The notes under the pieces: generated by a model
Told to the model about the DNA's origin: nothing
The model's input: the letters and a program-made list of their open reading frames with translations, nothing else
Databases searched by the model: none
Shown here: piece by piece, positions 54,427-64,000 of the stretch
Position numbering within the stretch: position 1 is the stretch's first letter
Layout of the letters: each line of letters starts with the position of its first letter
Translations under genes and position numbers: made by a program
Assembly: GCA_963748545.1 (NCBI GenBank)
Contig: CAVVJO010000031.1
Span: forward strand, 318,344 to 382,343
DNA: 64,000 nt
DNA from: Roseiarcus sp963748545
GTDB lineage: Bacteria; Pseudomonadota; Alphaproteobacteria; Rhizobiales; Beijerinckiaceae
Reading direction: 5' to 3'

Positions 54427-54519
54427 GCCTATTCTTCGGGCTTTACAACACGCCGTTGAGCAGGTTGATTGCGGTCAAATCACGAGGGGAGCGCGGATGC
54501 GCTGGAGCGGCTGGCGGGA

Positions 54520-55268
54520 ATGACCGAGGACGACATTCTCGTCACCGAGGGCCTCAGCAAGAGCTTCGGCGATTTTCGCGCTGTCAGCGAGGTTTCGCTG
54601 CGCGTCAAGCGCGGCGCGATCCACGCGCTGATCGGCCCCAACGGGGCCGGCAAGACCACCTGTTTCAACATGCTGACCAAATTCATCGCGCCGTCCGCCG
54701 GAACGATCACGTTCAACGGCCGCGACATCACCGCCAAGCGCCCGGCCGACGTCGCCCGCCTCGGGCCTGGTCCGCTCCTTCCAGATCTCGGCGGTCTTTC
54801 CCAACCTCACGGCGCTCGAAAACGTGCGCATCGCGCTCGCGCGGGCGCGCGGCGATTCGTTCGACTTCTGGCGCTCGAAGTCGGCGCTTGACCCCTTGAA
54901 CGCGCGCGCGCTCGAACTGCTCGACAACGTCGGTCTGACCGCCTTCGCCTATTCGAAGGCCGGCGAGATTTCCTACGGCCGCAAGCGGGCGCTGGAACTC
55001 GCCACCACGCTCGCCGTCGATCCCGAGCTGATGCTGCTCGACGAGCCGATGGCGGGCATGGGCCACGAGGACATCGACCGGATCGCGGCGCTGATCCGCC
55101 GCGTGTCGGAGAACCGGACCATCCTGATGGTCGAGCACAATCTGCAGGTCGTCGCCAACCTGTCGCACCGGATCACCGTGCTGACTCGCGGGCGGGTGCT
55201 CGCCGAGGGCGACTACCGCACCGTGTCCGAAAACCCGGAAGTCCGGGAAGCCTATATGGGAGCGGGAC

Positions 55269-55276
<8 letters not shown>
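54520..55276 (+). pseudogene. livG: Branched-chain amino acid ABC transporter ATPase LivG, one frameshift
   Basis: The ATG at 54520 gives MTEDDILVTEGLSKSFGDFR and Walker A GPNGAGKTTCFNML. At about 54768 an extra base breaks the frame; the protein resumes as VRSFQISAVFPNLTALENVR. It continues with the signature SYGRKRALELATTLA, Walker B LMLLDEPMAGMG and the switch His in ILMVEHNLQVV. Removing one base gives 251 aa, the usual LivG length. livF starts inside its last codons. Confidence 0.83.
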
Positions 55277-56012
<736 letters not shown>

Positions 56013-56148
56013 TATTCGAGGTCTCAGCACGCGCGCCGTTGCAGGGGAACGCCCCCTTTCCCGCCTTGCAGGCGGTCGTCCTCCTCCCTTGTGCTTGCGC
56101 TCCACGGGGGAGGGGAACCGCGCGAAGGACGGAGGAGGGGGCTCGCCC

Positions 56149-57039
56149 ATGACCCTTTTCGGCCACGTCATCAGCTGGCCCGCGCTCTACGGGCAACTCC
56201 TCATCGGGCTGATCAACGGCTCGTTCTACGCGCTCCTGAGCCTCGGCCTCGCCGTCATCTTCGGCATGCTGCAGATCGTCAATTTCGCCCACGGCGCCTT
56301 CTACATGATGGGCGCCTTCGCCGCCTATTTCCTGCTGAAGCTTCTGGGTCTCAACTACTGGTTCGCGCTGATCCTCTCGCCGCTGATCATCGGCGCGGTC
56401 GGCGCCGTCGTCGAGCGCCTGTTTCTCAAGCGCCTCGCGGGATTCGACCCGCTCTACAGCCTGCTTCTCACCTTCGGCCTCGCGCTGGTCTTTCAGGGGC
56501 TGTTCCAGAACTATTTCGGCGCCTCCGGCATGCCCTACGCCATTCCCCCGCAGCTTTCCGGCGCGACCAATCTCGGCTTCATGTTTCTGCCGGTCTACCG
56601 AGGCTGGGTGATCGTCGCCTCGCTCGCGGTGTGCCTCGCGACCTGGCTCGTGATCGAGAAGACCAAGCTCGGCGCCTACCTTCGCGCGGCGACCGAGAAT
56701 CCGACCATGGTGCGCGCCTTCGGCATCAACGTGCCGCGCATGGTGACGCTGACCTACGGCTTCGGGGTGGCGCTCGCCGCCTTCGCCGGCGTGCTGGCCG
56801 CGCCGATCACCCAAGTGCGGCCCGGCATGGGCGCCGACATCATCGCGGTGGTGTTTGCGGTGGTGGTGATCGGCGGGATGGGCTCGATCCTGGGCTCGAT
56901 CATCACCGGCTTCGTGCTCGGCGTCGTGGAGGGCCTGACCAAGGTGTTCTATCCGGAAGCCTCCAACACCGTCGTCTTCGTCATCATGGCGATCGTGCTG
57001 CTGGTCCGGCCGTCCGGCCTGTTCGGAAGGGCGCACTGA
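56149..57039 (+). CDS. livH: Branched-chain amino acid ABC transporter permease LivH
   Basis: Protein of 296 aa from the ATG at 56149, after GGAGG. Membrane segments begin with LLIGLINGSFYALLSLGLAV, and the family motif QIVNFAHGAFYMMGAF follows. It pairs with LivM, which starts 1 nt after its stop. Confidence 0.92.
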   Translation: MTLFGHVISWPALYGQLLIGLINGSFYALLSLGLAVIFGMLQIVNFAHGAFYMMGAFAAYFLLKLLGLNYWFALILSPLIIGAVGAVVERLFLKRLAGFDPLYSLLLTFGLALVFQGLFQNYFGASGMPYAIPPQLSGATNLGFMFLPVYRGWVIVASLAVCLATWLVIEKTKLGAYLRAATENPTMVRAFGINVPRMVTLTYGFGVALAAFAGVLAAPITQVRPGMGADIIAVVFAVVVIGGMGSILGSIITGFVLGVVEGLTKVFYPEASNTVVFVIMAIVLLVRPSGLFGRAH

Positions 57040-57040
57040 C

Positions 57041-58006
57041 ATGGCCGTCGAAGCCGCCGCCGAAGTCGATCTTTCCGACCGCAACCGCAAGGCGAACGCG
57101 ATCGCCTTTGCGGTTCTCGTCGCGCTGATCGCGATCGCCCCGTTCGTCGCCTATCCGTTCTTCGTGATGAACGCGCTCTGCTTCGCGCTGTTCGCCTGCG
57201 CGTTCAATCTCCTGATCGGCTACGTCAACCTGCTGTCGCTCGGCCATGCGATGTTCCTGGGCCTTGCGAGCTACGTCTGCGCCCATGCCGCCAAGGTGTG
57301 GGGGCTCGAGCCGGTGACCGCGATCGTCCTCGGCATGCTCGCCTCCGCCGTGCTCGGGATGGTCACCGGCGCGCTCGCGATCCGATCGAGCGGCATCTAT
57401 TTCGCCATGATCACCGTCGCCTTCTCGCAGATGATCTATTTCGTCTGCGTCGAAGCGCCGTTCACCCACGGCGAGGACGGCATCCAGGCGGTGCCGCAGG
57501 GCAGGGCGCTCGGCCTGTTCGACCTGTCCAATCCCTGGATCCTCTACGTGTTCGTGGCGGTCGTGTTCCTGTTCGGCTTTCTGGCGATCCAGCGGATCGT
57601 CAACTCGCCGTTCGGCGAGATTCTGAAGGCGATCCGGGAGAACGAGCCTAGGGTGATCTCGCTCGGCTACCGCGCGAACCTCTATAAGCTCGCGGCCTTC
57701 ACCCTCTCGGCTGCTTTCGCGGGCCTCGCCGGGGCGACCAAGGCGATCGTCTCGCAGAACGCCTCGCTCACCGACGTCGCCTTCGCCATGTCGGGCGAGG
57801 TGGTGCTGATGACGCTGGTCGGCGGCATGGGCACCTTCTACGGGCCGGTGCTCGGCGCGCTGATCGTGGTCGCGATGCAGAACTACCTCGCCCAGTTCGG
57901 CGAGTGGGTGACGGTGATCCAGGGCGTCGTCTTCGTCGCCTGCGTGCTGGCGTTCCGCCGCGGGATCGTGGGGGAACTGGCGGCGCGGGCGAAGGTGTCG
58001 CTGTAG
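57041..58006 (+). CDS. livM: Branched-chain amino acid ABC transporter permease LivM
   Basis: Protein of 321 aa: NLLIGYVNLLSLGHAMFLGL, SSGIYFAMITVAFSQMIYFV and GEVVLMTLVGGMGTFYGPVL. It is the last gene of the livGFHM cluster. No periplasmic binding protein gene lies on either side. Confidence 0.92.
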   Translation: MAVEAAAEVDLSDRNRKANAIAFAVLVALIAIAPFVAYPFFVMNALCFALFACAFNLLIGYVNLLSLGHAMFLGLASYVCAHAAKVWGLEPVTAIVLGMLASAVLGMVTGALAIRSSGIYFAMITVAFSQMIYFVCVEAPFTHGEDGIQAVPQGRALGLFDLSNPWILYVFVAVVFLFGFLAIQRIVNSPFGEILKAIRENEPRVISLGYRANLYKLAAFTLSAAFAGLAGATKAIVSQNASLTDVAFAMSGEVVLMTLVGGMGTFYGPVLGALIVVAMQNYLAQFGEWVTVIQGVVFVACVLAFRRGIVGELAARAKVSL

Positions 58007-58107
58007 AGAGCTCGGGCTGCGGACCTCGGCCGCTCCCTGAGTGCCCGGCGTGAACGCGATCTGCAATGCGGCGACACTGGCTTTCGGCCGCCCGGACCGC
58101 GCTGCCC

Positions 58108-59369
58108 CTACCCCTTGGCCAGCGCCCGGAGGTCGAAAGCCGGGTCGGCGGCTTGCTCCGGGGTCAGCGTCTTCCCGGTGGCGAAGATCCGCTTCGCGGC
58201 GGCGTGGTCGCCGGCGCGGTTGACCGACTCGACCACCGCGAGCTTGCCGCCCCGGAAGCCGAAGGTGGAGAAGGCGCGGCTCGCGGGATCGCCGCGCATG
58301 ACCCATTGATCGACGCCGTGGGAGAGCCCGGCGATCATCAGCTTCAGGTCGCCCTGGTCGCTCCAGAACCAGGCGAGCGAGTTATAGGGCGCGGGCTTGC
58401 CGGTGAGCCGGGCGGCGACCGATTTCGCCTGGTCGACGGCGTTCTGGATCGACTCGAGCCGGGTCGGGAAGCCGAGCGTCGCATTGGGAAAGTCGGCGCA
58501 GTCGCCGATCGCCGAAATGGCGGGATCGGAGGTCGGGCAAATGCGCGTCGACCACGATCCCGTTCTTGCATCGAGCCCGGCTTCGCGGGCAAGCGCGTCC
58601 TCAGCGATGACGCCGACCCCGACCAGGACGAGATCGGCCGGCAAGATTCGCCGTCGGTGAACACGACCGCCTCTGCCTTGGCCGCGCCCTCGATCGCCTT
58701 GACGCCGAGCCCGAGGACGAGCCGCGCGCCGAAGACCCGATGCGCCTCGGTATAGAAGTCGGAGAGGATCGGCGAGACCGCGCGGCCCATCGGGCGGGCG
58801 ATCTCGACCACAGTCACGGCGGCCCCGAGCTTGGCCGCCGTCGCCGCGACTTCGAGCCCGATGAAGCCCGCGCCGATGACGACGACCTTGAGGCCTGCAG
58901 CGATCCGCTCGCGGAACGCGGTCGCATCGGCAATGTTGCGGAGGGCGAAGACGCCCGGAAGGTCGACGCCGGGGACGTCGAGGCGCCGCTGGCGCGCGCC
59001 GGTCGCCAGGATCAGATGGCCGTAGCCGATCGCGGTGCCGCCGGCGATTTCGACCTGGCGCGCCCGCGGTCGATCCGGGCCGCGCCGCACGCCGAGCCTC
59101 AGCTCGATCCGCTGGTCGCGAAAGAAGGCTTCGGCCCTCAGCGGCAGGCCGTGCAAGTCCATCTCGCCCTTGAGAAAGGCCTTCGACAGCGGCGGGCGCT
59201 GATAGGGCAGCTCCTTCTCGTCGGAAAGCAGGACGATCGCGCCGTCATATCCCTCTTCGCGCAGGCTGGCGGCGGCCTGCACGCCGGCGTGGCCGGCGCC
59301 GACGATGACGACCGGGGACGAGCCATAAAGCTCTCCCAGTTTACGCCCCGCGCCCTCAATCGCCGGCAT
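58108..59369 (-). pseudogene. NAD(P)/FAD-dependent reductase (ferredoxin/rubredoxin-reductase type), frame-broken
   Basis: Flavoprotein with VVIVGAGHAGVQAAASLREE at the N-terminal FAD site, ELPYQRPPLSKAFL, the second dinucleotide fold VVVIGAGFIGLEVAATAAKL, and the C-terminal AISAIGDCADFPN. At about 58640 the frame changes, with DLVLVGVGVIAEDALAREAG continuing in another frame, and near 58550 a compensating pair hides NGIVVDAHL. The pattern matches reductases that feed electrons from NAD(P)H to a ferredoxin or oxygenase. Its start overlaps the end of hemY by about 14 nt. Confidence 0.7.
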
Positions 59370-60974
59370 AGACCAGGATCGGCGGCGGGGCGCTCCGCTT
59401 CGCCGGGGCCGGGATCGTCCGGCGCCATGCTTTCGGGATCGACGACGACCCCGTTGCGCGCAACGACATCGCCGCGGCCGAAGCCGACGCGCTGCGGATG
59501 AGCTCCGCCGCAATCGGCGGCGGGGCCGGGTCCATAGCCGAGTGCGGCGCGGGCGCCGAGGGAGACTCGGGTTCGGGCGCCGGCTGCGGCAGCGGCTCGC
59601 CGATGCGATCGCGTCGACGCGGGGCGGCAGGCTCGGCGGCGGGGCCGGCGGCGGCGCGGGCTCGATCGGGTCGGGCGCGGGCAACGCCGTCATGAGCTCG
59701 TCGGGAGTGCGCCAGACGAAAGCGTCGAGCGCGCCTGACGGCGATAAGGGCGCCCATCGGTCGCTGATCACGCCGTCGGCGACCCACGCCTTGTCGCGAG
59801 GCGCGCGGGCGGCGCGGGAAAGCCATTCCCGCACTGCGCCGTGGTTGCCCTCGGCCGTCTCGATATCGGCCATCAACAGGCAGACACGCCGGGTCGGCCG
59901 CCCGTGCGGGAATCCGAGGCAATAAGCGGCGCGATCGCGGCGCGCGCGGCGCGGAGATCGTGCGCCTCGAGCGCGGCCCGGCCGACAGTCAGCATCGACT
60001 CGGGGTCGCCCGGCGCGACACGCGCGAGGGCGCGGGCGCGCGCGAGCCGGTCTCCGGTCGAATTGCCGTGGCGCACCCTAAGATAGGCCGCGGCGAGATC
60101 GGGATGCGGCGTCTGCGCATAGGCCGTTTCGATAATCTTGGTGGCGCGGCGGTAGTCGCCGGCGGCGCCGGCCAGCCGACCGTAAAGCGCAGCGGCGGGA
60201 ACGAGGCTCGGAGACGCACCGGCAGCCTCCTGCGCCAGCGCCAGCGCGGCCTTGGGGTCGCGCTCCTGCGTCTCCTGCGCCATCGCGGTCTTGATCACGG
60301 CCCGCCAGCGGTTGGCGGTCGGCTTGTCGATGAGCCGGGCTGCGGCGTTCGAATCGACCGTCGCGAGCGCGCCTGCCCAGTCGCTCCGGCGCGTCCGATC
60401 TTCAACACCGCCTGCCCGGCCCATGCGGCGGGGGCGTGCGCGTTGGCGCGCACGGCGTATTGCAGCGCGGCCTCGTGGTCGCCGGCCCGCCGCGCCTCGA
60501 GGTGCAGCCCGCGCAGGCCGAGGCCATGGGTCTCGCTGATGTTCGAGCATCGCGTTGTAGGCGGCGACCGCGCCCGGCCGATCGCCCGCCAGTTGCGCGG
60601 CCTGGGCGCTGAGCAGCTTGGTCGATCGGCGCTTTCGCCAGAAGGCGGTTCGCCTCCGCCGCGTGCTTGGTCGCAGCACGCGCGTCGCCGGCGTTGACCG
60701 CGATCAGGCCGTGGGACACCGCCGCCAATCCCTTTTCCGCCGTCGCGACCGCGCGCCCCCGACACAGCGAGGGGACGCGGAAGACGAAGCGCAGGAGGCC
60801 CCAGATGATCGACCAGACGACCGCGATGGCCGCGACGAGGCCGAGCGCGGTCATGAGCGAGAGCTTGTACTGAACGCTGCCCCAGGACCGTCACCCAACC
60901 CGGGTTGTCGGCGAGCCACATCAGGCCCCAACCGGCAGCGCCACCGCAGCGAGGAAAAGCAACAGGCGAAACAT
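59356..60974 (-). pseudogene. hemY: HemY TPR-like membrane protein of the haem cluster, several frameshifts
   Basis: The ATG at 60974 gives MFRLLLFLAAVAL; in other frames follow WGLMWLADNPGWVTV, then GSVQYKLSLMTALGLVAAIA and LLRFVFRVP, the two membrane helices of HemY. TPR-like segments follow (HEAALQYAVRANAHAPAAWA, ALAQEAAGASPSLVPAAALY, REWLSRAARAPRDKAWVADG). It ends PPILVYAGD at 59356. At least five shifts are needed to read through it. This is the HemY of the hemCD-mitofilin cluster in Alphaproteobacteria, of unsettled role, not the Bacillus protoporphyrinogen oxidase. Confidence 0.65.
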
Positions 60975-61040
60975 GATGTCTCCGAAATGCTCGACCGGGC
61001 GCCCCGGGACCAAACCGAGGCGATGCGTTTGTCTCGCGGC

Positions 61041-62235
61041 TCAGGGCTTGGCGCTCTGGGCCAGCCGCGTCACGGCGGACTCGCGGACCGCCTGAACGGC
61101 GGAAACCGCACTCTGCTTGCTCTGGGCTTGCGCCGCCCACTCCGCACTCGCTTGCCGAGCGGGCGCCGGCAGTTTTCCGTACGCCGCAAGCGCGCCCTCG
61201 AGGTCGCCGCGCTGAAGACTTGCGACGATCTGCGAGGCAAGCGCATCCGGGGTGTCGCCCGCGACCTCCCCGACGCGGCTAACCTGGATCAGCCCGTGGA
61301 GATGAGCGAGGAACTTGTCGGCGACGCCGCCGCTCTCGACGGGCGCGACGCGCCCAGGACTTTTGGCTCCGCGGCTTCGAAGGACGCAGCCAGCGCGCGA
61401 TTGGTCGGAGCGCCGCCGACCAGCGCCTTGAGCGGCGCGAGCGTCTCCGGATCGACGCCGAGCGCGGTGAGCGCCGCGAGCTCTGTCGGAAAGGGGACGC
61501 CGGACGCGAGCTTGTCGCGAAGCGTATCGGCGACGATCGCGACGGCGGCCGGATTGTCGCTCGGCGGCTTTTCCGCCTTCGCCGCCGCAAGCGCGCTCTC
61601 CATCTTGTCGATCCGATGGTGAGCAGGCGATCTTGAATTCGCCGCGAACGGCGTCGACGTCGGCGCGGATCGTCTTGACCTCGTCAGACAGGCCTTCGGC
61701 GGCCTTGTTGTCGGTCGCATGCGCGCCGCTGGGCGCGGGCGCCTCGTCTCAAGGGCGCCGACGCTTTTGTCCACCGCGGCGAGCGCGGCGGATGCGCCTT
61801 GAAGCGATTGGAGCGCTTCTGAGGCTGTCGATTGCGGACCCTCGCGGCTCGCCGTCGATTTCAGAGCCGCGAGCCGGTTCGCGTGGCCTCGGACAGGCTC
61901 GAATTCGCGGGGAAGAGGACGTTGGCGGCGCCAGCAACCAACGCTCCTCCAACGAGACCGGCGACGAGCCCTTGAACCCAGCCCGTCGGCCTGGCCTGAG
62001 GCGGCGCGGCGGGCCGCTCCCGCGGCGGCTATAAGGCGGCGGCGGTTCGGAGCGCGCGGCTTCAGCCTCGAGCTCCGCGCGCGGCCTTCACAACCTGCGG
62101 CTCCGGCGCGACTCCATCCGCATCGAGGCGGGAGGCCTCGCCCTCGATCACCGTTTCGTTCGGCGGCTTCTCGCTATTGTGCGGGGCCTCCGCGTCCGGC
62201 TCGGATACGATCTCGTGGCTTTCCTCGTTGACCAT
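61041..62235 (-). pseudogene. Mitofilin-like (COG4223) membrane protein, several frameshifts
   Basis: The ATG at 62235 gives MVNEESHEIVSEPDAEAPHN, an acidic cytoplasmic lead. In a second frame comes the single membrane helix GWVQGLVAGLVGGALVAGAA (about 61915-61980). Coiled-coil-like stretches follow (TLRDKLASGVPFPTELAALT), and the end is VRESAVTRLAQSAKP at 61041. It sits between hemD and hemY, the position of this gene in many alphaproteobacteria, where it is related to mitochondrial Mic60/mitofilin. Three or more frame changes are needed, so the residue-level sequence is unreliable. Confidence 0.6.
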
Positions 62236-62240
62236 CGCTC

Positions 62241-63014
62241 TTAACGTCCCCGACTTCGGCGCGCCCCATATACGAGAGGCTCTATGGGATCGAAATAGCG
62301 GCTCGGCCTCGACCAGGACCGCAAACAGCGCAGGCTCGTTCGGAGACGCCGCGACGCGAACCGAAACGGCGCCGATCGCCTCGAGCAGCTTGGCGACATC
62401 CTGCGAGAGGCAGACGTGGGTTAGCTTTCTGAAGACTGTCCCAGCGCCAGCCCTTTCGGCGAGATCGGCGGCGAGCGCGCCGATCGGCGGGATAGTGCTG
62501 CGCGATCGTACTGCGGCGAGCGCGCGGACCTCGGCCGGCTTCCAGCGCTCGCGCGCTTCAGCCGCGTAGACGTCTACGGCCTCGAGCCCGACGCCGGCGA
62601 TAGCGTTTCTTCGAGCGCCGTTTTGCGGTCGCGGCCCGCAAGATACAGGATGTGCGCGCCGGACGGGACGGCGTCGTTCAGCGTCTCGACGAGCGTGGCG
62701 ACGTCCGGCGCAGGGCGCGCAGCGAGGCGCCAGCCTTCCGCTTCCGCCGCGCGGGCCGTCCAGGCGTCGACGACAAAGAGCGGCGCCGTCCGATCCACCG
62801 GCCCAATCGCTGAAAACGCCTTGGCGCTGGTCGCGATCACAGCCTCGTAGCGCCGCCGCTTCGGCGTGAAGGGGAGCGAAGCGACGTCACGACTGGCAAG
62901 CATGCGGCCCCGTAGCCAAGCCGACGCAGGCGCGCGGCGCTCAAGGCCGCCTCGTCGGGCGCGGAACAACGCGACTTGGCCTCTTCGAGCGCTTGAACGC
63001 GGCATGGCGGCCAT
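62241..63014 (-). pseudogene. hemD: Uroporphyrinogen-III synthase, frame-broken
   Basis: From the ATG at 63014 the pieces AARLRRLGYGAACLPVV, FTPKRRRYEAVIATSAKAFS and GAHILYLAGRDRKTALEETL appear in different frames. The C-terminal half is in another frame: GLEAVDVYAAEARERWKPAE and the HemD signature THVCLSQDVAKLLEAIGAVS. A stop at 62241 lies 5 nt before the mitofilin-like ATG. HemD closes the tetrapyrrole ring and is expected to be essential, so the breaks are probably errors. hemC is not found upstream. Confidence 0.65.
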
Positions 63015-63111
63015 TATCCGCTGACGGACCGGGTCGGCAAGCGCAGCTTCGGGATAGGCCTCTCGGGCTTTACCGGTCACGCCCTCGCAGAGAAGCCCCC
63101 CGGAACCCCAG

Positions 63112-64000
63112 TTGGACCAAACGCTCGACACGCCCGACCTCGCCGCCGCCCGGCGCGGCCGCGCGCTCGACTTCCGCAAAGACATCAATGGACTGCGCGC
63201 CCTCGCGGTGCTCGGTGTGGTCGCTTTTCATGCCGATCGCGCGCTGGTTCCGGGCGGATTTGCCGGCGTGGACGTATTTTTCGTCATTTCCGGGTTTCTG
63301 ATTTCGCGCATCATCCTGTCGGAAAGCGCTGTTGACCATTTTTCGCTTGCTATGTTCTACGCAAAGCGAGCCAAGCGCATCCTCCCGGCCCTGCTTCTTG
63401 TTGTCGCAGCGGTCTGGATCGTCGGTTGGTTTCGCGCCGCGCCGACCCAATTCCGCGACATCGGCGGCGGGCTGCTTGGCAACTCCTACTTCACGGTCAA
63501 CTTTTGGCTGTGTGTCTAGCGGCGGGGTTGGAGGCGATCTCGGTGCAGATTTGGCTACGAAACCGCTTCTGCATTTGTGGTCGCTCAGCATCGAGGAACA
63601 GTTTTACCTCGTCTGGTCTGTGCTCGTGGCGACCTTGCACCGCCTGACGCCTCAGCTCCTGCCATACGTTATCTTGGCGATCTTTGTCGCGTCGTTCGCC
63701 TTCTGCGTCATTTTCTATGCCGCTCGATCCGATCGGCGCCTTCTATCTGCCCTGGACGCGGGCTTGGGAGTTGGCGCTCGGGGCGCTCATCGCCTACCGC
63801 GAGGTGTTCCTGCTCAGCCGCTGGCCCTATCCGTCAAGAGGCCTTGACAATGTCGGCGCGGCGCTCGGCGTGGCGCTGATTGTCGGCGGCTATTTCGCGC
63901 TCAACGAGGCCCTGCCGTTCCCCGGATGGCGCGCCGCCATCCCAACGGTCGGCTGCGCGCTCGTGATCGCAAGTCCGGGCTCCTGGGTCGGAGAGATTGC
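63112..64000 (+). pseudogene. OafA-type acyltransferase 3 family protein, frame-broken and cut by window end
   Basis: Membrane O-acyltransferase that modifies surface polysaccharide. The N-terminus has the family signature DFRKDINGLRALAVLGVVAF followed by HADRALVPGGFAGVDVFFVI. The first frame ends at 63519; KPLLHLWSLSIEEQFYLVW continues in a second frame, and GAFYLPWTRAWELALGALIA in a third (from about 63725). The TTG at 63112 is the first plausible start. The C-terminal part lies beyond the window. Divergent from hemD. Confidence 0.7.

Overview
This window looks like chromosomal DNA of a GC-rich alphaproteobacterium of the order Hyphomicrobiales (Rhizobiales). The indications are a fructose-type frcBCA transporter with a divergent ROK regulator, promoters of the EcfG general-stress type (GGAAC-N16/17-CGTT), a hemD / mitofilin-like / hemY cluster, a periplasmic aldehyde oxidase, and a PEP-CTERM protein. 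A Beijerinckiaceae/Methylocystaceae-like genome is my guess; no marker here settles the genus. I saw no rRNA or tRNA gene, prophage, insertion sequence or CRISPR array.

Layout. 1-7.6 kb: 3'-truncated ptrB, a HAD phosphatase, a DMT exporter, a decayed secreted protein, a frame-broken clpP paralogue, a brnT-brnA toxin-antitoxin pair, and a three-gene run (DUF1330, hypothetical, alpha/beta hydrolase). 7.9-9.1 kb and 19.5-20.4 kb: two paralogous proteins of an unrecognised family, with a conserved helix-turn-helix-like N-terminus and a tail built from related ~50-bp repeats. 9.2-18.1 kb: a sugar locus with Gfo/Idh and aldo/keto dehydrogenases, frcA, frcC, frcB, a ROK regulator with a clear operator palindrome, then zwf and pgl. 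18.1-26.1 kb: an orphan amino-acid-type binding protein, and an operon of a 1190-aa SAM/cyclase/AAA regulator, a DUF4242 protein and a bicovalent-type flavin oxidase. 26.5-29.6 kb: a Cys/His/Trp-rich secreted peptide, gadB and yghU.

29.7-32.2 kb: rpsM-rpsK-rpoA-rplQ, with a heptamer inverted repeat inside the operon. 32.5-39.5 kb: a stress island (DUF1003, SDR, small proteins, paoABC, a 50-aa membrane peptide) carrying two exact and one near EcfG promoter. 39.7-47.5 kb: a parvulin isomerase, argJ, mutT, cytochrome c, xerC, an epimerase and hrpB. 48.5-49.7 kb: rplK-rplA standing alone. 49.9-54.4 kb: a PEP-CTERM protein, a small exported protein, then kdsD, galU and galE, which supply envelope sugars. 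54.5-58 kb: livGFHM without a binding protein. 58-64 kb: a flavoprotein reductase, hemY, a mitofilin-like gene, hemD and an OafA-type acyltransferase.

Many genes are broken by one-base shifts that leave downstream motifs intact in another frame: clpP, the ROK regulator, zwf, paoB, hrpB, livG, and almost everything from 58 to 64 kb. Because essential genes are hit, and shifts often come in compensating pairs, I think sequence or assembly error is more likely than decay for most of them.
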